NCBI GenBank assembly: GCA_032821775.1 | Contig: JAVLRN010000015.1 | Coordinates: forward strand, 434,001 to 498,000 | Direction of reading: 5' to 3' | Source: Sanguinoderma infundibulare | Lineage: Eukaryota > Basidiomycota > Agaricomycetes > Polyporales > Polyporaceae | DNA: 64,000 bases | Part shown: positions 46,778-59,604 of the stretch, piece after piece | How positions within the stretch are numbered: position 1 is the stretch's first letter | Layout: every line of letters starts with the position of its first letter | Program-made: the position numbers and the translations under genes | The notes under the pieces: generated by a model | Seen by the model: the letters and a program-made list of their open reading frames with translations, nothing else | The model's database searches: none | Told to the model about the DNA's origin: nothing

Positions 46778-48461
46778 ACTCCGCTCATTTGATGAGAAAC
46801 CAGCACTGTATTAGAATCATGTCGTAAGTACACGCGATATATGTTGCTACCTCCAGATTCCATCTCGATTCGCCCCGTTGTCGCGGACCCTGCATATCTA
46901 CCAGCGTACTGCCACATTCCGACGACCGCGGGTGCGATCATGAATCGCCGTTGTATGCGAGATCAATGGGCGGTCATCCGCAGGTGCCTGGAGAGTGGTT
47001 AGCCGATCTGGATACCGCATGGTCCGCGTTCATGGTTCACGTTACCGCTTTCTCCGAATCTAGGTGGTGCGCAGTGCGCACGGACCGCGGCGCGAGGTAT
47101 TTAGGAGGTCCCAGGTCGCAGATATCCCCATCTCCGTCTCTGCTCGTCCGCCGCCATCCGCTTGTGCTGTTACTCCCGCTCTGCGCGTCCTCCTCTGTGC
47201 ACGCGGAAGCCGGTGTCTGCGTTCGTCGTGAACGTCGCTCGGACGAGGTACGTTGCATGCTGGGTCGCCGACAGACCTTTCAACCCTGATCGCCATTGTC
47301 CCGACAGACCCCAGCCGCGCGGTTCCTTCCGCCAAAGCAGCACGATGTAAGTCCATCCGGTCCTCGGATTCGACTGTGGATGTGCGAACTGACCATCTTT
47401 TGCCCGTCGCACCTCTGTGCGAAGGCCCCAGACCGCCAGTTTGTCTCACCGGCTCCCAGACGACCCTCTAGCTGCATACGAGCGTGTGAACGTCGCTTAC
47501 CGCCCTGGTATCGACAGACCAGAGCCGCGCGGTTGCGTCCGTCCACTCAGCACGGTGTAAGTCCACTCCGCTGTCGTGCTCGACTCTGGATGTGCAAACT
47601 GATGGTGTTGCGGATCCTACCGAGCGTCCGTACGACGCGGCCTTGTTGTGGGTGTCCGGATGGTTGCGACGGGGTGGACGGTGATTAGTATAGTGGCAGT
47701 AAAGTATCAGGGTTGAGTGCGACTCACAGGTGACGACGAGGAGTATGGATGGGTGTCCAAATAGGCGCGAATGGGGAATGCAGCCCCACGCCATCTCGTT
47801 CGTCGTGGGCCACAATCCCGACTCCGTCTCTCCTGGAGATGCGCCACAGAGCACAAGTTCGGAGCGAGGCTGATCTCGGTCGCCATCGTATCATAGTGGT
47901 CGCGACGTCCGTTGTCGGGCCGAGCAGTGGGCATCATGTCGTCTGGCAAGGCCACAGCTGCGGATGCACCTCACCCCATTGATGGGGTGCATTCACAGCT
48001 ATTCGTCGGGTACCCTAAGGGGTGTGTCGTCGATATCGTGCAGCGCCAATTTGGTGTGGTAACCGACCGATTGACCAGGGACCGATGGCGAATCGAGTGT
48101 CACGGAACGTAGTGACACGACTGTCTCAGTATTGCCGACCTTCGCCCGACCGATCCAAGCGTGCGGCGTACGTGTCGGAGACGTCTGAGTGCCATCACGA
48201 TGTCTATCACCGCTGTTCGAGTTTCTTCGCGATGCTGCTAGAAGCCCAAAAGCTGTTTGGCCTGTCAAGTTGCGTTCGTGAGGAGGACCCTGCTGTCAAT
48301 GATGTCCGCAGTCAGGAGCCGAACGCACGGTTCTAGACCCCTCAACCTGATCTCGTCAAGCTTCTCCCGCGTTTCCGGTACAGATTTGACTGGACGACCT
48401 TCCAAGGAGCACGTTGCTAGTCCAGTGACGAGGGGGGAGAATGGACACGGCCATAGGTATT

Positions 48462-48657
48462 TCATCCGATGATAGATACAACATTGGTTCTTGGGGAACG
48501 GTTAACGCCGAAAAGTTCTTGAGGCCGCTCCACCATCGCACTCTCCCAATTCGGCTTCTGGAGATATAGTGAGACGTTGGTACGTGACGGGCCACGGCAA
48601 ATGATGAGAACTTACCTCACAATGATGGCATTGAGACTTTGCATCACGGGACGTGAG
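48462..48657 (-). CDS. Small two-exon gene tail, unknown (U3)
   Basis: Copy of 13847-14042, with exons 48616-48657 and 48462-48557. One C-to-T change against U2 is synonymous (Pro) in this frame. Confidence 0.32.
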
Positions 48658-49029
48658 CTGATAATGTACGTTTGAAAGGATGAGAGTAGAGTGGCTCAGC
48701 ACGAGGCTATGCCCCAGGCAGCGAGCCAAGCGCTAGGATCCGTTCATGAGATAAATGTGTTCGATAGCTTCCGGTAGACCACATTCAACAACCGTAGATG
48801 GACCGCGTTGTGGTCGTAGCAAAACGCAATACATCGCCAGTGACGGATATGTACAGGGTGCGGTATGGCTCGGTGCAGCGCGCATGCCCTTGTAGCTCGA
48901 AGCTTGGACCGCGCCGCAGAGAATGGAAAAGGAAGCTGAGATTATTGTCCCTAAAACAGGATTTTGATGATGCGAGACGGTCTTCAGAGACTAACCTTCC
49001 GAATTTGACATTCCGAGAACGACCGGACG

Positions 49030-49765
49030 CTACAGGCTGAATACGGCTCGCGGTCTCAGACCTATCACCCCTCCGCCCCTCCCGTCCCATCCCAGAATGG
49101 AAGCCCTGCACACCGGGCATCTGTGTGGTATCCGGCATCAGTATCGCCTCTGACAGCGGCATGCACATGAGAGCGTACCTGGCAATCATCCGCTCGCCCG
49201 GAGGAAGGGTATATGCACCCCGCTGGATCGTCGTCTTCACCGCCGTGAACAGACACTCACCACAAAGGACGTGTCCGCACGGCGTGATCGTGGCGTAGGA
49301 TGGCGGCGAGAAACAGATGGGGCACGTATACGCCGCAAGAGGCTCCACCTCATCTATTGGGACTGTGTGGACGGAGTGCTCCGGTTGAGCTTGCACTTTC
49401 GGGGTCGTTTCCGAGTCGCTCGGCTCCGTGAGTAAAGAAAGCGGCGTGGGAGCGTAGTCGGTAGGCGGAGGGAGGGAGACAGCGCGAGCGGACGACCTCA
49501 GAAGTGATGGGGACGCGAAATTTTCGAGGAATGGAGCATCACGAGCCGTTGCGCGGCGAGTATTGGGCGGAACACCCGTAGATGAAAACATAAGGCGGAC
49601 ACGGACATGACCCCCGCATGGCAGCTGCCCATAGACTGTCGATAGCGCGGGCCAGGCGATGCCGGTGCGGTGGAGGTTGCGCAGCGTCGACAACTGTGTC
49701 ACGATTCGCGCCTGCTGGTCCGCGTTGGAGGTGGGCAACAGGCCGACGGTCGGGTTATTGACCAT
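49030..49765 (-). CDS. RING-HC zinc-finger protein, 3' exons (U3)
   Basis: Copy of 31021-31756, with exons 49179-49765 and 49030-49120, an identical translation and all eight zinc ligands. The probable upstream exon is at 49867-50019. Confidence 0.75.
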
Positions 49766-50632
49766 GTGGCCCGGCGACGTTCACGTTCAGCGGCTGCGAT
49801 TGCGATGATGAATGAGGCAAGGTGATCATGCATATAGTCAAGGATGGAAGGAACGGAGGGACGTACGGAGATGGACCGGTCGCGCGGCGGCGGACACGAG
49901 CGAGGGATGTTGATGTTGTTGGCGCCTTTGAGGTTCGGGGGCGGGGGAGAGGAGGAGAGAGGGAATTGTTCTCGATGGGTGCGCATCCAGTCGTGCAAGT
50001 CCCTGACGTCGGTGATGGCCTAGACGATGTATGCGGGCTTCAAGGAGGGTCTGGAAAATGAATCTCGGCTTGGGTTTCCTGCTTGAAGCGACGGTCGGGA
50101 AAGAGGAAGGAAGAGGGCGAAGAGGGAGTGTTTTGGGAAGTAGTTGGGCATGAACTTCGGAGGGGTGGAAGACACGGGAGCAGCGGTGCAGGCGTGGAGG
50201 ACGAGGATGGGCGCGCACATGTGCGGTGTGCTCAAGCACGCTGGCGGCGACGAGAGCGGTGGTGGGAGGTGTACGATGGCCTGCAGGTGCAGTGTGCGGC
50301 ATGAGTTGGGTGGGCTTGAAGAGACGACGCGGTGGGCAGAAGAGTGTGTTCCTGGTGATTGCGGGTCGCGAAGGCGGATGCTGGAGAAGCCTGGAACAAG
50401 TAGTGCCAAGGCAGCCTGGGTGCTGAACGTGCTGGTGCTGAACGTGAACGTCGAACGCGTACCCGGATGTGGGGATAGATAAGATAAGACTGATCGCCGA
50501 TCCAAGCTCCGCCCCCGGTCCTTCCACGGTCCATGATCATCCTCTCTCCAGAGCCCGGTTTGTACACGAGCATCAGCCAGCAACTCGTTTGAGAAGCTCC
50601 GGTCGCGGATCTAGGAAGCCAGGGTGTGGCCG

Positions 50633-50685
50633 CACCGCAGAAAAGTATGTGCGTACCGCAGAAACCGCACCGCAGAAAAGTATGT
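50633..50685. repeat. Short direct repeat near the variable junction (U3)
   Basis: Same pair as at 16007-16059. Confidence 0.85.
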
Positions 50686-52680
50686 ATGGCAGTATCAGCA
50701 GACCGGGTCGAATGGCGGCCATGACATGCCTTATGACGACTCTGACTTTCGCGCAGCACTCACGCCCGAGCTTCTCTCAGTGCTTCTGCGAAACGATCCT
50801 CGCCCTACCATATATCCAATGCTCGGCACTCGCTGCGCGCGAAGATCCGCTCGGAGTCGACGTTGTCAGGTGAGTCAAAGATGAGTAACGAAAGTTTTGC
50901 AAAGCCTAAGGCGCTAAGGGTCTATGCTCCTCTCCTTGCCATCACCAGTCCAGCACCGGGCGGTTAGACTCCAGCACCGACTCGCGCGATGGGCGGAATA
51001 TACACAGACTACCACCAGGACACACAAAGCCGCGGCACAGCAGACTCCATCGCGCGGCCGCACCCCGCGAGCTCCGGGTTTCGGAACGTTCCATGGCCAG
51101 CGGCGGCAGTGCGGCCAATACGGCGAACATGTCCATCATGCCAACAAGGCTCCAACGAGTCGACACTCGCCCTCGACTCTCTCGACGTCGAACAAACAAA
51201 CGATCGGCCCCACTCTGCTGTGCACGACAATGGCAACTGGGAGCGCGCGCGACACGCTCCACTGCCCCACCGCGCGCGATCGGTGGCTAACGTCGCGGGC
51301 GATTTTCGCTGATCGCCCGCGAAGCACCTTGGAGGGACGGAACGCGTTCACGGGGATGCAGGTGAGCAAGGACCTTTTTTTATCTCACCCGCGCGAGCCT
51401 CATGCCATCGCCTACGTGGGACGACGTGGAGGCTCGTTGCGAATCCAACAAGTCGCACGCGCGACTCGAATAGCCAAGTGCGAAAACCTCGGTCCGCAAC
51501 GTACGCGTAGACGCTCGTGCGCGTGCTGCGAACAAAAAAAAGGAAGGGCGCAACTTGCCTTCGGGGCTTTATGTATTGGCCACCGGGGGTGTGTTATAGG
51601 CTGGAAGCACTGCACACGAAGTGGAGCGAACGTCCGCGGCGCGTGTTATAGGGTGTTCGGACTGTGAGAGCCTCCGAGTCCCCTCGTCGAATGCCGTTTC
51701 GATGTGGTCGTGGCGGTCAATGTAATATACCCATTCCTATTTCTTGCTTGTTCCGGCGCCAGGCTTGTGGTTCTATGCGCAGCGCGTCTTGGCGGGGGTT
51801 TTCTTCAGACCGCCGTTCAGCGCGTGCACATCTTCGTTCCGCACCCGGGCGTCACCCCCGGGCGCGGTAGTATGTACGCTTTCCGCGCCCGCGATGCGGT
51901 GATCAGCGGGTGGGCAGGGGGCACCATCCGATTAGCACGTGCAAGTTTGGTCTCGCATCCTTTTCCCAAGGGAACGTTCTGAGGGTCCCACGAGGCTACG
52001 ATAGCGCGTCCAGAGGAGGGTCACAGTCGTGAGCTCCGGACGCCTTATCGCTTCTGTGGTCCCACACTAGTTCGCGGCGGCACGTATTGCGCAGAGCGTC
52101 GTTCGGATTTGAAGCTTCCTTTTGGGGAGTGTCTGACGGTAGAAGATGAAATTGGCATGCTTCTGCGCCCGTGAGCGAATCGCGAAAAGACCGCAGCGAC
52201 CCGGCGCCGTATGTCGTTCTCGCTCATGATACCGTATGGTCAATGATTTACGAGCGGGCGTTTTCTGGCAGGACATGTGGCGACGCACCCTCCTTCGCAT
52301 GTCCCGTATGTCTTGGTCCATGAGCTTGGCATGGGCGCGCGCATGGTAAAGAAGTTGGCTCCCTTTTCTGTCTTCAAGTTGGTCGAGTCGTTTCTCGTTT
52401 GGATCACTGCTCAGATGACCCGTCCGGTCAGCCGAATTGTTTTTGCATCCAGCGTTATCATAATTCTTTCAAAGTTGAACGACGATCTGCCATTTCCGCT
52501 GGCGTCATGCGCGATGTATGGGAGTTCCGAGAAAGCCCGCGATGCCATACCCAGCATGATGAATAAAATGTACCTTCGGCAACATTTCCTGTAGCTACTC
52601 ATGCATACAAACAAAATCGTCCAGTAACCTGCAATCTAATTGGCATGACGCCCGAGCGAGATCGCGACCGAGAGCTCCCC

Positions 52681-53590
52681 CTAGCTCAGGGTGCGTATCT
52701 CGACCTCAGGGAAGTAGTGCGTCGTGCCGTTGATCTTGGACCGACGGATGCTCATGATGTACAATGCGTCGAGATGCCGAGGTGCTGCGCCCCATGCTGC
52801 CCATCCCTCCCAGGAGCACCTTCTGTTCTGGAATTCTTCTGGGTGCTGCCGCTGTCGAAAAATCCGTCAGTCCTCTATACTCACAACGCTCCGACGGGGC
52901 GTATGGAAAGGTGTGACGCACGAGGTATTTGATGTACCAGACGACCTGGCAGGCGATAATGTCCGAGAGGAGACAGCGGGGTTCGTTGTATTCGGTTGGC
53001 TGCGCGTTGAAGACGACAGGGTTGAACTCAGGGTCGTCAGGGAACTGGCGGATGCGATGAAAGCGCAGTAACGTTAGGATCAAGACTTGGGAGCCCGCGG
53101 ATGGGGACGAGGCGGAGGATCGTCACAAATTAATACTCACAAGGGCACGGAGCGCTAGAGCTGGTGTGGCGTTCTGCCACAGCATCCCATATTGATGGTC
53201 CAGGCCTGCGACGTGATCGCATAGACTTCGGCTCACCAACATCGACCACTGTCTGACGTCGGAGAGGTTGGTCTGCTCGTCGATGCCTTTGAAGGTGGGG
53301 AACGTGCGGAGATAGTCGCTTATGCTGGCGACTTTGCTGAGCTGAAGACCGCGCTGTGCCGTCAAGGTGTCCCAAACATCTAGCCGGAAATCCGGGTCAA
53401 GGGTGCCAAGAGAGGCAGGGAAAGGGACCTTGAGGACTGTTGAGGGGAGTCGGTGAGCTTCCAGAGCGCCACGGCATAAAGCACTAGTACCGGTAATGTA
53501 TTCACAGGCCTGGGCCAAGTTTCCGCTCCAGTACGCCACCGTCGGTACCTCGCCGCATAGCAAATCAAATATGTTTCGTTGCCGTTTCAC
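52681..53590 (-). CDS. Unknown protein, three 3' exons (U4)
   Basis: Copy of the U1 gene, with exons 53141-53590, 52922-53044 and 52681-52851. Exon 1 follows the U1 allele. In exon 3 it has three private synonymous changes and one Arg-to-Cys change. The 0.7-kb deletion of this unit ends just downstream of the stop (near 52580), so the coding part is untouched but its 3' flank differs from the other units. Confidence 0.58.
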
Positions 53591-53630
53591 ACGCTGCGAA
53601 TGACCGGGACAAGGGCTTGAGATAGGGAGG

Positions 53631-53708
53631 GTTTTCGTGAATAATCCGGACGGTGAGTTTTCGTGAATAATCCGGACGGTGAGTTTTCATGAATGATCTG
53701 GACGGTGA
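53631..53708. repeat. 3 x 26-bp tandem repeat (U4)
   Basis: Same array as at 3109-3186, unchanged in copy number. Four copies with no repeat-number change suggest the array was fixed before the large unit was amplified. Confidence 0.9.
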
Positions 53709-54199
53709 CTTCTGGTGTAGGTATACAGTCCGGACGGCAGGAGGGAGCGGAGAGCGGGAAGGACGCGCCATCGTCTGCGTCTGCGCCCGAGCTAAATGTA
53801 CGTACATACGGACATGATCAGGCAAGATCTACAACAGAGCGGTAAGGCGAAACTCGCCATGTTTCTCTATCTAACACACAGGTACTTTCCAGACGGAAAT
53901 CCTCCCCCCTGCGATCCGAGTCAAACCAAGGCAACGTACCTGGAACAAAAATCCGCTCACTAGCCACAAAGCGCAAAACCCGACATTAGGGCCGGTACAC
54001 TGAGCAGTGAGTTCAAAACAGAGGCAGACGGTGCCAGTGCCGAGGCCTGTGACGCATCGACTCCCGCCTACGGCTAATGGCGTACGAATGAACCAAACGA
54101 GACCGCGTGCAGACGCTCCTACTCCGCCATCCGAAATTAGTACGTCTGTCGTCCGGACTCGCCAGATACGCGAATAAATTGGGTATAAGATGGACTCAC

Positions 54200-54822
54200 C
54201 CTCCGCCAGTGACCCTTGATGCTGCTGTGTTGGCTGAGCGCGATATCGCACGCCTTCTCGGCTTCCATGAAGCTGCACACAGCACTGTCAGTCGAGGACG
54301 GAAGACGACGTCATGTTACGTACTTGTTGGCCTTCAGATACGCTGCAGCAAGGTTAAGCTGGTAGTGCGGCAGCTCCGGCTCGATCCGGTGTGCGCAGTA
54401 GCGGGAACGGGGACGGGAATGGCAAGGGTGGGAAGGGACATGTTGGTGAGGTTAGGAGGCAGTGGGAGTTGCAAGCGCAGAGGAGGGCCGCGCTTCGCGA
54501 GGCGGGAAAGGCATAGCAGAAGGGGACCTCGAAGAACCATGACGGCGAGATCGCGTTCTACTTTGCTGAGGTCGCCTTTTCTGAACGCGAGATTTCCCTG
54601 CGACTCGATGCATGAGGGTCATATTGTAGTAGCAGAACCTGTTCCTTTTCTCGTTCGGCACACATATATCTCCACTCCATGAGCTCCCCGACGGTCATGT
54701 CCGAATCGTCCGGCTTGTTCTCCGCATCCTGACCGCCAAAGTCGAAATCCACATCCCACAGGTCCTCCTCTTCCTCCGTACCCCATCCATACACGTCGGA
54801 CCTTACATAGGTACGATCGGGC
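54200..54822 (-). pseudogene. TPR-repeat protein fragment, damaged (U4)
   Basis: Copy of 3678-4300. In this part of the unit U4 follows the U2/U3 alleles rather than U1. The same acceptor is missing, so the damage predates all four copies. Confidence 0.57.
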
Positions 54823-55490
54823 CTGCTCAGCTGGTGCTCGCGACCCGGGAACGTATGAAAACACGCACCTCATCCGTCCCACTCCCTCTCCTTTCCCGAC
54901 CTCACTCCGCTCTCCACTGAGGCCTTGCCTAAACAACCTTCCAAGGTTGTTGCCGGCGACTATCATGAGGAGTAAGCCATCTGCCCACGTATCCAAGAGG
55001 GCACTCCGAAGCTGAGCTTACCAGCAAGGCTCCCGACCGACTCTACGACGACCAGATGAGATGACCTGGGGAGTTGATGCGCGTGTAGTATGATATGCTT
55101 CTCGCGGCGATCGCCAAATTAAGAAGGCTGACGAGTCAGGTACCAGGAACAAGTTGATCAGCGACTCACCTTCAAATGCACCGCGTCTTCGCGTCTTCGT
55201 CCTGCTCAGGACATGTACGCCATCCACAGTTTGGCGTCAACAACCCTCCATGATGGCATGGAGTCTTGTCCGGATGAATATTCGAAAGAATCAGTATCGC
55301 GTACGTGAACGAGGAGATAGACCGCACTTACCGCACTCTACAGCTGGCTGTCCGGTCCACTCACCACTCCGACACGCAACCCCACGCCGACATGCCTGGC
55401 TCGATGTCAACAACCCTCCATGGGATGTCCAGGTGGACTGCAGAGGACGGTCCCGTCTATCTGGGACAACAGATTTGAATATACTTAGCA

Positions 55491-55682
55491 TCCCTGCGAA
55501 TCATCCGCTTGTCGGGGGGAAGGGTATACGCACCCCGCTGGATCGTCGTCTTCACCGCCGTGTACGGATCCTTGTCACAAAGGACGTGTCCGCACAGCGT
55601 GATCGTGGCGTAGGACGGCGGCGAAAAACAGATGGGGCATGTATAAGCTGCAAGAGGCTCCACCTCGTCTATTGGCACTGTG
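55491..55682 (-). pseudogene. RING-finger relic (U4)
   Basis: Same relic as 4969-5160. Its presence in all four units shows that the internal duplication happened before the tandem amplification. Confidence 0.85.
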
Positions 55683-55735
55683 TCAAGGGAGCGCTCCGGT
55701 CAGAGATGGTGACCTGTGAAAGGAGCATGATTCAG

Positions 55736-56104
55736 TTAGCCGGAACTGTTCAGCGCGCCTCCCGGAAACTGGAACGGGAACGCACCACGCCGACTTCTGC
55801 GTGCGCCGTCCGCTCGTTCGCGCTGTCGTCGGGTGCCTTCCGGTGGCTGACGACGCCCACTCCATGGTGCGAGCAAGATGCCTGTCATTCGTCAAGACAC
55901 GGTCAGCACACTCTAACCAGAACGCACAGATCCCAAACGAGCACCACGCGGGCAGGACTTACCAAGCATCCTGAACACGAACCCAGTCCACATGGTGTCC
56001 GCCACGTCCAACACAACACCGAGCTCTTCCAACTCATTGACGAGCATCGCGTCGTAGACGACGGTCGAGATCGAGAGCCTGAACGCGGTGCCGATGAAAC
56101 CGAT
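55736..56104 (-). CDS. Unknown protein, last two exons (U4)
   Basis: Copy of 5214-5582, with exons 55963-56104 and 55736-55881. Here the stop codon is TAA instead of TGA through one base change, so termination is kept despite the substitution. This gives mild support for the reading frame. Confidence 0.45.
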
Positions 56105-56421
56105 CTAGAGAGCATGCCATATTTGCTGGGGAAGCTGTGTGCGCTGGGGACGAGGGTAGAGCTGGAGCAGATGGAAGATGAGCAAGGGGGAAAGTAGCGA
56201 GTTTCGAGGGAAACCAACAAACGAACATCACGTACTGCCTATTGTGTTCGCATCAGCATAGCATGTGTGGGCTGCGGATGTGCCAGCTGTGTGTCAGCCG
56301 AGGTTAAGGCAATTGATGGGGCGGTAAACAGGCGGAGAACACCACGGTGTTGACTGCCGAGGGACATGTCATGTCAGCACGCGCACGGTGAAAATGAGAA
56401 CGGAATAAGTAAGAGACGCAC

Positions 56422-56539
56422 AATTGTCCGGGATGGCGCTCAGCCGGGCAATCAACGCAATCTTGAAGCCGCCGTCGCGAACTGCACGGCTAAATCGTGA
56501 AGGCTGGTACAGGCAAGCGGCGAGCCCGCAGCAATCCAT
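56422..56539 (-). pseudogene. TVP38/TMEM64-like fragment (U4)
   Basis: Copy of 5900-6017. It carries the U2/U3-type base in the Ala/Pro codon while the surrounding 100 bp switch to U1-type alleles. Confidence 0.4.
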
Positions 56540-57088
56540 CTAGTGAGATGCCGTTAGACTCGAGGCACGACTCGACCGTTTTCTCACCAGCGAACTCAGG
56601 GCCACAGAGCATGGGACAGCCATCATCGAGGTGCACAATCGCCATGTCCCACACGTTCGCAACGCAGTCCGGGAGGCACATCAACGCGATCGTCGGCCAC
56701 GGTGCACACGGCCAGAGTGATTCGCCTGTCATACTCCATGTGCCGTACGTCGAGTGACAGCACCAGCACATCTCGCCACGTCGTCGACCGCGAGCGACTT
56801 CGTGCACGGGCCCGGGGCCAGCGCTGCATGAAAGCTCACCCTGGACTCGGCCGGCCTGCGCTACTCTCCATACCCCAGCCCGCTGTCATCGACCTCGTCG
56901 CGTTTCAGCACGTCGTCTCAGGGCAGAAGCGTAGGTCACATGGAGACCTCTCCGATGTCCTCACGGGCTCCCCTAGCAGGGACGTGCTGGCCTGGGACGG
57001 TCGTCCCGGTGATGATAGTTGATATGGGCAACCCGAGCGGGAAAACACGCAAGAGGCTACCATAAGGGGGGACCTTGCGTGGCATAAC

Positions 57089-58040
57089 TTACAGGTACTC
57101 GACTCGTTCCTGGCAGGCCAGTTTCCACTCGGGTCTCTGCTCGCGAGGAGGGAGCTTCAGGCGGTGGAACTGGCAGATCATCGGCTCCGTGGTCTCTTCC
57201 GCCACATCAGCAGACGGCTCAGGCCGCTCCGTGAACGATGGAGCAGAAATAGGCGGCACTTGTTGATTTGACGGGACATCGGCCTTCGAGTGAGGAGTAG
57301 GTGGACGTTGAGCTCGTGGGCATTCTTTCGAAGAAGGGATGGCATCTGAGGGGCGCGCCACGGGCAACAAACGACCGTCCTATATGAAAGGTGTCTGTCT
57401 GAGGACAAAGAAGTGGCGGGGATGTACCGTGATGACTCACGGTCGTTCCATGATGCGTTCCACGCTTCTGACTAGGTGCACGTTCTACGTGAGGTTCTCG
57501 GGCGGCCGGGGTCTCATTGTCAGAGAGGGAGGTCAGAATACGCTGCCGCTTCACGTAGCGCAGCTGCCTCGGGGTCTGAAAATCATCGTGGGCGTGTTTG
57601 GTGACAGGTACAAGTTCGTATGCCAGGCGATCGGCGTGATCAGCAGCGTTCCGAGACCGCTTTCTCTTTGTGCCCGTCAAAACGGGGATAGGGGAAGACG
57701 GATGGCGCTTCTTTGCAGGGAGAGACCTGCTTCTAGAAGAAGAAGGGGCTGCGCTACTACTGAAGGTGGGGCGAGGACGACGGATTCTCGGAGGAGGGGC
57801 AGGAGGACTGAAAGTCGCGTGTGCTCCTGATTTGGAGTGGGTCACTAGGGAGATGACGATGGCAGATGGGTCTTGTGGGAGGGCGAGATCGGGGAGTGGG
57901 GGCTGCGGGAGGCGACTTACGGCAGACTGGGTGTGAGCGAGAAGGTAGGATGCACGGCTAAGGTTGGCCTGACGGCGCACGCGAATGCGAGGCGAGCGTC
58001 TGGGGCCGTCGACAGGTGTTGTGTGGACGACGAGCGCCAT
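57089..58040 (-). CDS. Ser/Pro/Arg-rich protein, two exons (U4)
   Basis: Copy of 6567-7518, with exons 57441-58040 and 57089-57379. The translated product matches U1, including the short ERVEYL tail. Confidence 0.55.
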
Positions 58041-58452
58041 GATGTGCTGTGGCCGGTGGCGAGGTTCGGGGAGGGGCTACCGTCGATTGGATGGGGTCAG
58101 GCGTCCCTGAGTGGGCGGTTGCTTGGCTGGCGGGGGCACACCCTGGAAAACGCATGGTGGTTGGAAGGGCAGTGAGTACAGGCACGGAGAAGAAACAAAG
58201 GAAGGAGGTTACATTGGATATAAGCGATGGACCGGCTATTGACACAGCGATGGTCGTGGACGAGAGCAAAGTCACGGCGGACTGGACGTGGGGACCGAAG
58301 TGCAGTGCCACAAGGGGCCAAGCGCCCAAAGCTGCCATTTGCGGAATTTCGAAATTCCGGCTCTCTCGCAAACCTCCATCCAGCTTCCACCTCGCCAATG
58401 CCAATGTTCGACAGCAAAATTATTGCAAAACAATACACAAAGTACAAGCATC

Positions 58453-59027
58453 CTAGATGTCCTCGGCCTCGGCCTCGACCTCCGACGACCAGACCGCCTC
58501 CTCGATCGGGTCCTCTGGGTCCTCCATCCCCGTTATCCCTTGCTCACGACGACGCTGGTGGCGACGCTTGGTCGGAACCCCTGGAAGAACAGCAACAGGG
58601 TTAGAGAAGGCAAGCTCCACCCGCTCCTCTGCTGCTTCCTCGAAACGGAGCGCACCCGACATCCACAACGCGAGGAGACGCTCCATGACAGGCTGGCCGC
58701 CAGGAACATCGCTCAAGTTCCCAAACGGCACGCCAGCCGGCCACCCCACAAGATCGTACTTGGCCCTGACGACGACGTAGCGGGCATAGTCCCTCGGAGA
58801 CCACCGCATCCGTGCACTGCGGCGGCCGGTGAGCTCCTCTGTGGAAATGCCATCAAGATGCGACGCAATAAGTCCGTGATGCGCGTATATTTCCAGAAGG
58901 CAGACAGGTACGTACTCAATTTATCGTCCATGAGCTTGCGGATCTGCGCTCGCAGCTTGGCGAGTCGACTCGAGTGGTGTTGAGGCACAGCTGAGGCTGG
59001 CGTGCGGCTGTTGCGCTGAGCGGGCAT
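58453..59027 (-). CDS. Small acidic-tailed protein, two exons (U4)
   Basis: Copy of 7931-8505, with exons 58916-59027 and 58453-58838. It has the short-tail allele as in U1 and private changes such as His to Tyr before DLVGW. The frame and splice sites are intact. Confidence 0.65.
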
Positions 59028-59604
59028 GAGAATCGTTGTACAGCCAGAATGGTGTCCGGGCGACGAGACAGTATGAAGCAGTATTACGGGGGTGTGAATG
59101 GAATGCGGGGGATACGTGGTTTTGTTGAGAACAGGAAGGCCGTATCGCCACTATTTTATGGCTCTCCGCAGCGACCAGCGGTTGCATCCTCGGCCATATC
59201 CGCGCAGGTTTCGCGCGGATAGCCTGTTCAGTATGTCCGAGATCTTGCTGCCAGTCCGCGTTCCTGTTCGAGAACGTCAACGCCGCATGCGGCACGATCG
59301 GGCTCATGCTCTTTCAGGTTCAGTGGGTCATCACTTGATGCAGACGACCAAGGGGCCGTGAGCGAGGTCTTGCACTTCGGCGGGACCAGGTTGAGTGTCA
59401 TCGGTGCCTTGCGCACGAGCACTGCCTGCTCGTAGCTCTTCAGGTCCTCTGCATTGTGCAGCGCAACTCCTCGCGCACGGACCGATGGGATGGGCGCAAG
59501 GAGCTTTTGCGCAGGTGTTACCTTGAGGCACTGTGAGAACCTGCATCCTCATTTGTGCCCCGCTGTTTTTCTCATTTTTTTCTCCCTATGTTAGAGCCTC
59601 GAGT

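Larger units (their letters stand above)
34336..50952. repeat. Tandem macro-repeat unit U3 (16,617 bp)
   Basis: This is the third copy. It is nearly identical to U2, with two exceptions. A short tract at 47814-47959 carries U1-type bases at all six informative sites, and the 3' end (50560-50590) has the short U1-type junction instead of the 1.4-kb U2 segment. The gene-free stretches are the equivalents of those in U2: 34336-36761, 37790-38280, 38904-39571, 40621-41137, 43121-43697, 45308-46315, 46778-48461, 48658-49029 and 50019-50632. Confidence 0.95.

Noticed and set aside
59533..59604. 24 hydrophobic codons in frame upstream of the 59605 ATG, resembling a signal peptide
   Set aside because: The stretch has no ATG (it opens with GTG) and ends in an acceptor-like TTAG, so it is more likely intron or leader.
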